Assembly (NCBI GenBank): GCA_023437255.1
Contig: JAEZGR010000251.1
Coordinates: forward strand, 1 to 14,189
DNA from: Pseudomonadota bacterium
GTDB lineage: Bacteria > Pseudomonadota > Gammaproteobacteria > Burkholderiales > Burkholderiaceae_B
Direction of reading: 5' to 3'
Length of the DNA: 14,189 bases
Below are positions 7,962 through 14,189 of this stretch, one piece after another. The position numbers and the translations under genes are program-made. Under the pieces are notes generated by a model. That model was not told the DNA's origin, searched no databases, and saw only the letters and a program-made list of their open reading frames with translations. Numbering within the stretch: the stretch's first letter is position 1; the number at the start of each line of letters is the position of its first letter.

Positions 7962-8761
7962 CAAGTGCCGAGTAAAAGAAGAATCATGATGATCAAGAGC
8001 ATACAGGCAAATGTAAGCTTGAGCCGCAGCTCAGGCAGACTATAGGCCAGCCGCACGCCATAGGGCACCATCACCAGGCTCCCCAGGCCCATTGCGGCGC
8101 CCACGATCCAGTTCGCCTGACCGTGCGACCCATAAGTGAGCATCGCGACGATGGTGCCCGGAATGATCATGGTGAGCCCCAGACCCTGAGCCCGCGTCTG
8201 CGAGAGACCGAACCACGTGGTGAGCAACGGCACAACCCCCACGGAGCCACCCACGCCGAAAACCCCACTGGTGAGGCCCGCCAGGCAACCGATCAGGGCG
8301 TACCAGACCGGATGGAAGGTCTTGGGGGAGGCAGGGGCGGATGCGGCCTTGTCGGCAACACCGGACCCCACATTGCGTCGCCGGCCGCGTTTGAACGTCT
8401 GGTAGAAATAAAAGCAGGCGATCCAGAAAACGAAGCCGGCATACACCTGTCGAAGCAGAATCGGATCAGCGCCCAGCGCCAGACGCGCACCCACCCAGGT
8501 GAAGCAGATGGCGGTGAGGGCGCTCACGGTGGCCGCCTTGCGATCGATGGGTTCGCGCTGGTTGTACTTGCGCACCGTCATGAGTATGGCGGGCAGCACC
8601 ATGATCAGGGAGGTGCCCTGCGCCATCTGCTGCTCCATGCCGAAGACCAGTCCCAACAGTGGAATGGCCAGCAAGCCGCCGCCGATGCCCAGCACCCCGC
8701 CGACGAAGCCTATCGTCGCCCCCGCCATCAGGCATGCCGCCACCAGTAGCACCAGCTCCAC
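7961..8761 (-). CDS. TSUP-family (TauE/SafE) membrane permease
   Basis: A 266-residue integral membrane protein of the sulfite/organosulfonate exporter (TSUP, TauE/SafE) family. It shows the internal repeat typical of the family. The first copy is GFVGGVLGIGGGLLAIPLL at residues 18-36 and the second is SGVFGVGGSVGVVPLL at 165-180. About eight membrane segments can be drawn, with a polar, basic linker near 124-150 (KRGRRR, then Ala/Ser/Pro-rich) between the halves. Members carry sulfite, sulfoacetate, taurine or other anions, and the substrate cannot be told from sequence. No sulfur-metabolism gene is in the window. The start is a GTG at 8761, supported by AGGAAGG about six bases upstream. The next in-frame ATG (residue 12) would cut into the first helix. 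It lies 40 bp after radA and its stop overlaps the FtsX-type permease start as TGATG. Confidence 0.85.
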   Translation of the reverse strand: MELVLLVAACLMAGATIGFVGGVLGIGGGLLAIPLLGLVFGMEQQMAQGTSLIMVLPAILMTVRKYNQREPIDRKAATVSALTAICFTWVGARLALGADPILLRQVYAGFVFWIACFYFYQTFKRGRRRNVGSGVADKAASAPASPKTFHPVWYALIGCLAGLTSGVFGVGGSVGVVPLLTTWFGLSQTRAQGLGLTMIIPGTIVAMLTYGSHGQANWIVGAAMGLGSLVMVPYGVRLAYSLPELRLKLTFACMLLIIMILLLLGT

Positions 8762-8772
8762 AATTCACCTTC

Positions 8773-8787
8773 CTGCCTGTGCGGCAG
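8773..8787 (-). promoter_or_regulatory. Small hairpin in front of the TSUP gene ribosome-binding site
   Basis: On the minus strand CTGCC and GGCAG form a perfect 5-bp stem around GCACA. The 3' arm runs straight into the AGGAAGG ribosome-binding site of the GTG-started TSUP gene. It could limit ribosome access or mark an RNA processing point. The repeat is short and may be chance. Confidence 0.2.
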
Positions 8788-8801
8788 TGCTGCATAACCC
8801 T

Positions 8802-10157
8802 CTAGCGCAAGCGATCCATCGCGGCATCGATGCGGTCCAGAGGCACGATTTCAAGACCCTCGATAGGCTGACGCGGCGCATTGGCCCGGGGAATGAGCGC
8901 CATGCTGAAGCCCAGCTTGGCGGCCTCCTTGAGACGCTCCTGACCCCGGACCGCAGGCCGGATCTCGCCGGCCAGACCCACTTCACCAAAGGCCACCAGG
9001 CCACGCGGCAGGGGACGGTCACGCAGCGAAGACATGATCGCAAGCAACACCGGCAGGTCGGCCGCAGGCTCGGCGATCTTCACCCCGCCCACCGCATTGA
9101 CGAAGACATCCTGATCAAAGGTAGCCACGCCCGCGTGCCGATGCAGCACCGCCAGCAGCATGGCGAGGCGCGTTCCCTCGACACCCACGGTGAGGCGCCG
9201 CGGATTGGGCACGTGCGCGGTGTCGACCAGGGCCTGCACCTCCACCAGCAAGGGCCGGCTGCCTTCCTGCGTGGCCATGATGCACGAGCCCGCCACGTTC
9301 TCGTCGTGCTGCGACAGGAACAGAGCCGAGGGATTGTTCACGCCGCGCAAGCCGCGGTCGGTCATGGCGAACACGCCCAGTTCATTGACCGCACCGAAGC
9401 GGTTTTTGAAGGCGCGAATCAGCCGGTACGAGGAATGCGTGTCACCCTCGAAATACAACACGGTATCGACAATGTGTTCGAGGACGCGCGGCCCCGCCAG
9501 CGTGCCGTCTTTGGTGACGTGGCCGATGAACACCAGCGTGACGCCACTCTGCTTGGCGAGGCGCGTGAGCTGCGCCGCGCATTCCCTGACCTGAGACACG
9601 GAGCCGGGGGCTGCCGTAAGCGCGCCGGAATAAAGGGTTTGAATGGAATCGATGACCGCGACAGCCGGCTTCTGCACGGAGATCGCCTCCATGACCGCTT
9701 CCAGGCGGATTTCGGCCAGCAGGCGCGTACCCTGTGTCGGGAGATCGAGACGTCGTGCACGCAGCGCCACCTGCTCGGCGGATTCCTCGCCGGTCACGTA
9801 TAGCACAGGGACCACCGGTGCCAACGACACCAGCGCTTGCAGCAGCAGCGTGGATTTCCCGATGCCCGGGTCTCCGCCGATCAGCACGACCGAGCCCGGG
9901 ACCAGGCCACCGCCCAGCACCCGGTCAAACTCGGCAATGCCCGTAGGCTGACGCGGCAATTCACGCGCTTCGATGTCGGCGAGTTCCTGTACCGGGGAAC
10001 TGCCGGCCAGCGGCGCAAAGCGGTGGGGCGGCACGGCGGCCGCGACAGATTCTCTAAGCGTGTTCCACGCTCCGCAATGCGGGCACTTGCCCAGCCATTT
10101 GGCTGATGTGCCTCCGCATTCGGAGCAGACGTACTGGCTGCGTGCTGCCTTGGCCAT
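8802..10157 (-). CDS. radA: DNA repair ATPase RadA (Sms)
   Basis: A 451-residue RecA-like ATPase that acts in branch migration and processing of recombination intermediates in the cytoplasm. Domains in order: an N-terminal C4 zinc finger with C11, C14, C25 and C28 (CSECGGTSAKWLGKCPHC); the ATPase core with Walker A GGDPGIGKST at 94-103 and Walker B VAVIDS at 166-171; the RadA-specific KNRFG motif at 251-255; and a C-terminal Lon-like domain containing LPRGLVAFGEVGLAGEIR and ending at DRLR. All key residues and the length (E. coli about 460) are normal, so it should be active. I chose the ATG at 10157, the family start (MAKA, then the zinc finger). The frame is open upstream to 10325 but that part lies inside the SDR gene and has no family match. 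It starts 7 bp after the SDR stop and has no clear ribosome-binding site. Confidence 0.97.
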   Translation of the reverse strand: MAKAARSQYVCSECGGTSAKWLGKCPHCGAWNTLRESVAAAVPPHRFAPLAGSSPVQELADIEARELPRQPTGIAEFDRVLGGGLVPGSVVLIGGDPGIGKSTLLLQALVSLAPVVPVLYVTGEESAEQVALRARRLDLPTQGTRLLAEIRLEAVMEAISVQKPAVAVIDSIQTLYSGALTAAPGSVSQVRECAAQLTRLAKQSGVTLVFIGHVTKDGTLAGPRVLEHIVDTVLYFEGDTHSSYRLIRAFKNRFGAVNELGVFAMTDRGLRGVNNPSALFLSQHDENVAGSCIMATQEGSRPLLVEVQALVDTAHVPNPRRLTVGVEGTRLAMLLAVLHRHAGVATFDQDVFVNAVGGVKIAEPAADLPVLLAIMSSLRDRPLPRGLVAFGEVGLAGEIRPAVRGQERLKEAAKLGFSMALIPRANAPRQPIEGLEIVPLDRIDAAMDRLR

Positions 10158-10164
10158 GCGCGGC

Positions 10165-10884
10165 TCAGTGGTGACCGGGCACGGAGTAGCCGCCGTCGAC
10201 GCCCAGCACCTGACCTGTGATGAACGCCGCGTCACCGGAGAGCAGGAAGGCGACCACACCGGCGATCTCATCCGGGCGTGCGAAACGCCCCATTGGCACG
10301 CCCGCCAGGACGCGCCGCTCTTCATCGCTGCCGACGGGGTGTACCGCGCGAAACGCCTCGGTTTCGACTGGGCCTGGCGAAACGGCGTTCACTGTAACGT
10401 TATAGGGCGCGAGTTCCAGCGCCCATGTGCGCGTGCAGGCAATGAGTGCCTGTTTGGCGGCACCATAGCTCGTATGCCCGGCGGATCCCAGCCCGAGATG
10501 GCCACAGACATTCACGATGCGACCATCGCGACGAGCCTTCATGGACGGGGCAAACGCCTGGGTGACCTGCACGGCCACACGAACGTTGATGTCGAATGCT
10601 TCGTACAACTGGGCCAGTTCGATCTCGCCCAGCTCGGCGTGCGCCAGCAGGCCGACATTGTTGACGACGCCGTCGACCGGGTATTTTTCGCGGATCACGC
10701 GCAGCACTTCTTCGGTTTCACCGGCATTGGACAGATCGCAGGGGTACAAATACCCCGGGAAGTCGATCTCCTGTGTCTGGCGCGCCAGACCCACAACGTG
10801 GCAGCCCTGATCGGCCAGCCGCTGGCTGACCGCCCAACCGATGCCTTTTGTGGCGCCTGTAACCAGAACACATTTGTCCTTCAT
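10165..10884 (-). CDS. SDR-family NAD(P)-dependent oxidoreductase with atypical active site
   Basis: A 239-residue short-chain dehydrogenase/reductase of classical FabG-like length. The Rossmann cofactor motif TGATKGIG is at residues 9-16, NNVG at 76-79, the active-site Asn is probably N100 (FDIN), and YxxxK is Y140 and K144. NAVSPGPVETEAF follows at 166-178 and GQVLGVDGG near the C-terminus. The catalytic serine is not where expected: the stretch at 123-129 reads IVNVCGH, so the Ser position is Cys127 or Gly128. Substrate is unknown; FabG or sugar/steroid-type reductase names would be guesses. The start ATG at 10884 shares its A with the alr stop (TGATG), and AGGAG lies 7 bases upstream, a strong ribosome-binding site. 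Upstream in-frame codons to 10989 lie inside alr and are not needed. Confidence 0.88.
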   Translation of the reverse strand: MKDKCVLVTGATKGIGWAVSQRLADQGCHVVGLARQTQEIDFPGYLYPCDLSNAGETEEVLRVIREKYPVDGVVNNVGLLAHAELGEIELAQLYEAFDINVRVAVQVTQAFAPSMKARRDGRIVNVCGHLGLGSAGHTSYGAAKQALIACTRTWALELAPYNVTVNAVSPGPVETEAFRAVHPVGSDEERRVLAGVPMGRFARPDEIAGVVAFLLSGDAAFITGQVLGVDGGYSVPGHH

Positions 10885-12077
10885 CAGGATTCTCCTGCAA
10901 GCATGGCGTTGATGGATGCCCGTGACTTGGCCGACGACTGCGTTTCGACCGGCTGAATGTGGCGCGGTACTCGCGGCGCCAGCGCGCACAACAATTCGTA
11001 CCCTACGGTGCCGGCAGCGAGCGCAACCTCGTCAACAGACGGACCACCCTCGCCCCACAGCACCACACGCGACCCGACACCCGCCTCGGGAATATCGGTG
11101 AGGTCGACGGCCAACATGTCCATGGAGACACGGCCCAGCAGCCGCGTGGACCGACCCGCCACCGTGACAGGTGTGCCGGTGCCGCAGTGCCGGGGGTAAC
11201 CATCGGCGTAGCCACAGGCAACAATGCCCACGCGCGTGGGCTGATCGGCCGTGAAAAGATGACCATAGCCGACGCTGCCCCCTACGGGGCAATCCTGCAC
11301 TCCGATGATGCGGGCCTCGAGCGTCATGACCGGGCGCAGGCCCAGATCTGCTGCGCTGCGGTCGGCAAAGGGCGAGGCACCATACAGGCAGATACCCGGC
11401 CTGACCCATTGGACGCGCTCGGCAGGCAGCTGCGGCCACAGCCCCTCGCTGAGCGTACCAGCGGAATTGCACACGCTCACCGGCCCATTCATGGCCGCCG
11501 CAAGCGAGCGGAAGATGCCCAGCTGTTCACGCGTGGCGTCGGGGTCATCGTCGGCGCGGGAGAAGTGCATCATGCTGCCCAGTTCGCCCACCATTCCCTG
11601 ACGCTGCAGTGCCTCGAGCCGCTGCCATGCCGCCGGCGCACGTTGCGGCGCGAAACCCAGCCGGTTCATGCCCGTGTTGATCTTGAGATTGACGTTGATG
11701 GGCCGCGAGACCTTCGCCTGCTCGAGCATGCGCAACTGGTCCTCGCCGTGGACCGAAACGGTCAGCCCGTAAGTATCTACAACAGATATATCCGAGGGCT
11801 CGAAGAACCCTTCGAGCAACATAAGGGGACGTTGCCAGCCGGCTTCGCGGCAGGCCACCGCCTCATTCAGATCCAGCATGGCAAGACCGTCGGCTGCTGC
11901 GAATCCGGCCATGCCCTGCTCGAGCCCATGCCCGTATGCATTGGCCTTGATGACCGCCCACACCTTGGGTGCGTCGCGACCCGCCTGACGGGCCTGTTCC
12001 TGCAACTGCGATGTAACGCGCTGAAGATTGTGCTGCATGGCCGGAACCGAGAGGGTGGCCATTATTGGACGTGGCAT
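10884..12077 (-). CDS. alr: Alanine racemase
   Basis: A 397-residue PLP enzyme that converts L-alanine to D-alanine for peptidoglycan. The PLP lysine is K44 in VIKANAYGHG (42-51). The second catalytic base is Y271 in GSVGYGHLF. Other family marks are INTGMNRLGF (133-142), MMHFSRADD (169-177), VRPGICLYG (225-233), CGYADGYPR (288-296) and GRVSMDMLAVDL (315-326). The N-terminal barrel and C-terminal beta domain are both present. The family is usually 355-375 residues; this one carries a tail of about 25 residues after VPRH (from about 374), polar and Ser/Ala-rich. The start ATG at 12077 has GAGGAAG three bases upstream. An ATG at 12137 would add 20 residues without a better ribosome-binding site; an ATG at 12062 is also possible. 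The stop overlaps the SDR start as TGATG. Confidence 0.96.
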   Translation of the reverse strand: MPRPIMATLSVPAMQHNLQRVTSQLQEQARQAGRDAPKVWAVIKANAYGHGLEQGMAGFAAADGLAMLDLNEAVACREAGWQRPLMLLEGFFEPSDISVVDTYGLTVSVHGEDQLRMLEQAKVSRPINVNLKINTGMNRLGFAPQRAPAAWQRLEALQRQGMVGELGSMMHFSRADDDPDATREQLGIFRSLAAAMNGPVSVCNSAGTLSEGLWPQLPAERVQWVRPGICLYGASPFADRSAADLGLRPVMTLEARIIGVQDCPVGGSVGYGHLFTADQPTRVGIVACGYADGYPRHCGTGTPVTVAGRSTRLLGRVSMDMLAVDLTDIPEAGVGSRVVLWGEGGPSVDEVALAAGTVGYELLCALAPRVPRHIQPVETQSSAKSRASINAMLAGES

Positions 12078-12167
12078 TTGCTTCCTCGACTTGGATGACG
12101 GCACCGCCTGACCCTGCCAGGCAGACGCCTGCCGCATGCACGCGCCGCCGTCGGACCGCCAGTGCGA

Positions 12168-12197
12168 AGTCTAAACCACTTGCCGTGTGTTCGTTAA
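12168..12197 (-). promoter_or_regulatory. alr: Candidate alr promoter (weak sigma-70 type)
   Basis: On the minus strand TTAACG (12197-12192) and TAGACT (12173-12168) sit 18 bp apart, each matching the -35 and -10 consensus at about four of six bases. The site is about 90 bp before the alr start and overlaps the left arm of the CCGTGTG dyad. This is a pattern match only. Confidence 0.25.
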
Positions 12198-12209
12198 GAC
12201 ATCACACGG
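12183..12209. promoter_or_regulatory. Inverted repeat CCGTGTG-N13-CACACGG in the alr/hpnC divergent region
   Basis: Perfect 7-bp arms at 12183-12189 and 12203-12209, with centres 20 bp apart, about two helical turns. There is no T run after it on either strand, so a terminator is unlikely. Its place between two divergent genes, and its left arm inside the spacer of the candidate alr promoter, fit an operator for a dimeric regulator. The regulator is not known and none is encoded in the window. Confidence 0.3.
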
Positions 12210-12240
12210 ATACTCATGACACCCCGCTGCTCCCTGGCAC

Positions 12241-12259
12241 CCGGCTTATACTCTGCCGG
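12241..12259 (+). promoter_or_regulatory. hpnC: Candidate hpnC -10 element inside a CCGGC-N9-GCCGG dyad
   Basis: TATACT at 12247-12252 matches the sigma-70 -10 consensus at five of six bases and lies only 9 bases before the hpnC ATG. It is flanked by the arms CCGGC (12241-12245) and GCCGG (12255-12259). Transcription starting seven or so bases after the -10 would leave a leader of only about 2-4 bases. No good -35 box is seen at the right distance. The element may be chance; if real, the dyad could be an operator. Confidence 0.35.
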
Positions 12260-12261
12260 TC

Positions 12262-13134
12262 ATGGCCGTCGACCACTACGAGAACTTCCCCGTCGCCTCA
12301 CTGTTGCTGCCCCGTCCGCTGCGTGCGGCGGTGCGCGACATCTATCGGTTCGCCCGCACCGCAGATGACATTGCCGACGAGGGTGACGCCACACCGCAAG
12401 CGCGACTGGCAGCTCTGGCTGAATACCACGCGGCGCTGCGCCAGTTCGATGCAGCACCCGCGACGCGCGGCCGTCTGCCGCATGCGCACATATTCGAACC
12501 CCTGGAAGCCACCGTGCACCGCCACGCGCTACCGGTGAGTCTGTTGCACGATCTCTTGTCAGCCTTTGAACAGGATATCGTGAAGCATCGTTATGAAAAC
12601 GATGCGGAATTACTGGACTATTGCCGGCGTTCGGCCAACCCGGTGGGTCGCCTGCTGTTGCACCTGTACGGTTGCGCCGACCCCGCCAACCTGCAGCACT
12701 CCGACGCCATCTGCACCGGCCTTCAACTGACCAACTTCTGGCAGGACGTTGCCGTCGACTGGCATAAGGGCCGGGTCTACCTGCCCCGCGACGCGCTCGA
12801 AGGCCACGGTGTGTCGGAGGCCTGGATCGGCCGTTGTGCCGTGGCCGGGCGCCTCCCGTCTGAAACCGGCCCTGACAGCGATTCCGAAGCTCTGACAGCC
12901 TGGCGTGCGTTGATGCGAGAACAGGTGAAACAGGCGCGCGGGTTGCTGCTCGCAGGCCGCCCCCTGATTCGAGGGGTACCTTGGCGGGCCGGCATGGAGC
13001 TGCGCCTCGTCATTCAGGGCGGGCTAACCATACTGGAGCGGCTTGACCAATTAAACTATGACGTCTTCGAGCGACGTCCTGTCCTGCGCCCCGCCGACTG
13101 GCTGCGCATGGCGCTGAGATCCTTCTTTACATGA
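12262..13134 (+). CDS. hpnC: Hydroxysqualene synthase HpnC
   Basis: A 290-residue all-helical prenyl synthase that turns presqualene diphosphate into hydroxysqualene, the second step from farnesyl diphosphate to squalene. The N-terminus MAVDHYENFPVAS is characteristic of HpnC. The first Asp-rich motif is FARTADDIADEGD (30-42; D35, D36, D39). RRSANPVGRLLLHLYG at 122-137 is a family mark. The second metal-binding motif is LTNFWQDVAVDWHKGRVYLP (156-175; D162 and D166). The length is normal for the family. The start ATG at 12262 is the family start. There is no Shine-Dalgarno sequence in front of it, and a TATACT box lies just upstream, so a leaderless mRNA is possible. It is the first gene of the plus-strand operon, divergent from alr, and its stop overlaps the hpnD start as ATGA. 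Confidence 0.93.
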   Translation: MAVDHYENFPVASLLLPRPLRAAVRDIYRFARTADDIADEGDATPQARLAALAEYHAALRQFDAAPATRGRLPHAHIFEPLEATVHRHALPVSLLHDLLSAFEQDIVKHRYENDAELLDYCRRSANPVGRLLLHLYGCADPANLQHSDAICTGLQLTNFWQDVAVDWHKGRVYLPRDALEGHGVSEAWIGRCAVAGRLPSETGPDSDSEALTAWRALMREQVKQARGLLLAGRPLIRGVPWRAGMELRLVIQGGLTILERLDQLNYDVFERRPVLRPADWLRMALRSFFT

Positions 13135-13994
13135 GCCCCGACCAATACTGCCAAGAGAAGGCCGCGCGTAGCGGCTCCAGTTTCTACTACGCCTTCCTGT
13201 TTCTGCCTCCGGAACGGCGCCGCGCCATTACAGCGCTGTACGCCTTCTGCCGCGAAGTCGATGACGTGGTGGACGAATGCACCGAGTCCTCGGTCGCGCG
13301 CATGAAGCTCGCATGGTGGCGCACGCAGGTCGACGCCCTCTTCCGGGGTCACGCCGAGCATCCGGTCATGAAGGCATTGGCGCCCCATGTCGAGGTTTAC
13401 GGAATCACCGACCGACAGCTCTATGCCGTGATCGAAGGCATGGAAATGGATCTCGACCAGCTGCGCTACCCCGACTGGAAATCGCTGAGCAAGTACTGCT
13501 GGCATGCCGCGGGGGTGGTGGGCGAGATGTCGGCTCGCATTTTCGGCCCGGTCACCCCGGCCACGCTGGAGTATGCGCGGCAGCTGGGTACCGCCTTTCA
13601 GCTGACGAACATCATTCGCGACGTCGGTGACGACGCGCGCCGCGGCCGAATCTACCTGCCGCAAGAAGACCTCGAACGCTTCGACGTGAAGCCCACTGAA
13701 ATCTTCAGCGGCACGCACTCCGATCGCTTCGTTGAGCTGATGCTATTCGAGACCGCCCGCGCCCGTGAACACTACAAGGCCGCCATGCTGGCACTGCCGG
13801 AAGCCGAGCGCCGTGCGCAACGGCCCGGGCTCATGATGGCCGCCATTTACGGCACGCTTCTCGACGAAATCGAGCGCGACGGCTGGCATGTGTTGGACCA
13901 GCGCATCTCCCTCACGCCCATCCGCAAGCTCTGGCTGGCCTGGCGCACCTGGGTGGGCGGCGGCAAGTGGGTGGCACGCCGCCTCACCAAATGA
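13131..13994 (+). CDS. hpnD: Presqualene diphosphate synthase HpnD
   Basis: A 287-residue enzyme of the squalene/phytoene synthase family. It condenses two farnesyl diphosphate molecules to presqualene diphosphate, the substrate of HpnC. The N-terminus MSPDQYCQEKAARSGSSFYY is typical of HpnD. The first Asp-rich motif is AFCREVDDVVDEC (38-50; D44, D45, D48). LAWWRTQVDALF follows at 60-71. The second motif is QLTNIIRDVGDDARRGRIYL (157-176; D164 and D168), with LPQEDL after it. The length is normal. The start overlaps the hpnC stop as ATGA with no clear ribosome-binding site, so it probably depends on coupling to hpnC. The stop overlaps the hpnE start as ATGA. Phytoene synthase is the alternative reading, but the hpnC and hpnE neighbours settle it as HpnD. 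Confidence 0.94.
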   Translation: MSPDQYCQEKAARSGSSFYYAFLFLPPERRRAITALYAFCREVDDVVDECTESSVARMKLAWWRTQVDALFRGHAEHPVMKALAPHVEVYGITDRQLYAVIEGMEMDLDQLRYPDWKSLSKYCWHAAGVVGEMSARIFGPVTPATLEYARQLGTAFQLTNIIRDVGDDARRGRIYLPQEDLERFDVKPTEIFSGTHSDRFVELMLFETARAREHYKAAMLALPEAERRAQRPGLMMAAIYGTLLDEIERDGWHVLDQRISLTPIRKLWLAWRTWVGGGKWVARRLTK

Positions 13995-14189
13995 AGTTCG
14001 CCATTGTCGGCGCCGGCTGGGCGGGCTTGAGCGCCGCCGTCACGGCCCACCGACTCGGACACGAGGTTCACGTGTTCGAAGCGGCGCCCACCCTGGGCGG
14101 TCGTGCACGCAGCGTTCATGCGCCATGGGCCACGATCGACAACGGCCAGCACATTCTTCTGGGCGCCTACACCGCGACGCTCGCGCTGA
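13991..14189 (+). CDS. hpnE: Hydroxysqualene dehydroxylase HpnE, N-terminal part (gene runs off the right edge)
   Basis: The first 66 codons of a flavin amine-oxidase-fold enzyme. HpnE removes the hydroxyl group from hydroxysqualene to give squalene, the last of the three hpnCDE steps. The FAD-binding Rossmann motif GAGWAGLSAA is at residues 7-16, with the ribose-binding Glu in VFEAAPTLGGRAR at 28-40. The stretch DNGQHILLGAY near 51-61 is characteristic of HpnE. The start ATG at 13991 overlaps the hpnD stop as ATGA, as in a coupled operon. The frame is open to the end of the window; the substrate domain is not seen. A phytoene desaturase would be the other candidate, but the NGQHILLGAY motif and the neighbours favour HpnE. 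Confidence 0.92.
   Translation, partial: MKFAIVGAGWAGLSAAVTAHRLGHEVHVFEAAPTLGGRARSVHAPWATIDNGQHILLGAYTATLAL

Noticed and set aside
8499..9803. Plus-strand open frame of about 434 codons opposite radA and the TSUP gene
   Set aside because: Rich in His, Arg and Gln with no domain; radA on the other strand has every family motif intact.
10158..10325. N-terminal extension of radA by 56 codons
   Set aside because: It overlaps the SDR gene and precedes the family start and zinc finger; no RadA homologue is known to me with such a leader.
10959..12098. Plus-strand open frame of about 379 codons opposite alr
   Set aside because: The alr frame carries the catalytic Lys and Tyr and all family motifs; the opposite frame has no domain.
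12231..12251. Possible sigma-54 promoter (TGGCAC) in front of hpnC
   Set aside because: The -24-like TGGCAC is present but the -12 element lacks its invariant GC at the required spacing.
1..14189. Mobile elements, CRISPR arrays, tRNA or rRNA genes
   Set aside because: No direct-repeat arrays, transposase or integrase frames, or RNA gene signatures were seen; nearly all bases are in housekeeping-type genes.

Overview
This window looks like ordinary chromosomal DNA from a GC-rich Gram-negative bacterium. I infer a betaproteobacterium, probably Burkholderiales (Alcaligenaceae-like). The reasons are the high GC content, a Kdo kinase of the kdkA type, a putrescine importer of the PotFGHI type, and an hpnCDE squalene operon. 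The genus is not certain from sequence alone. I found no insertion sequence, phage gene, CRISPR array, tRNA or rRNA.

Layout from left to right. Positions 1-12077 are all read on the minus strand, so transcription order runs right to left: alr (alanine racemase), an SDR oxidoreductase, radA, a TSUP/TauE-type membrane permease, a large FtsX/YbbP-type permease, kdkA (Kdo kinase), a weak hairpin, then potF-potG-potH-potI, a small ArsC/Spx-fold protein, a GC-rich hairpin, and the 5' part of rpiA, which runs off the left edge. From 12262 the plus strand carries hpnC-hpnD-hpnE, and hpnE runs off the right edge. The 184-bp alr/hpnC divergent region is the largest gap. It holds two small dyads and candidate promoter elements.

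Packing is very tight. Six junctions share the 4-base overlap ATGA (potG/potH, potH/potI, potI/arsC-like, FtsX permease/kdkA, hpnC/hpnD, hpnD/hpnE). Two share TGATG (alr/SDR, TSUP/FtsX permease). This points to translational coupling.

How the genes work together. PotFGHI is a complete ABC importer: binding protein, ATPase and two permeases. HpnC, HpnD and HpnE are the three enzymes that turn farnesyl diphosphate into squalene, the hopanoid precursor. Alr and KdkA serve the cell envelope (D-alanine for peptidoglycan; inner-core Kdo phosphorylation of LPS). RadA is a recombination and repair ATPase, and RpiA belongs to the pentose phosphate pathway.

I did not find a clearly new system. The best leads are an SDR that seems to lack its catalytic serine, an FtsX-type permease with no neighbouring ATPase but coupled to kdkA, a thiol-fold protein locked into the putrescine operon, changed ligand-pocket residues in PotF, and the short, possibly leaderless start of hpnC beside two dyads.
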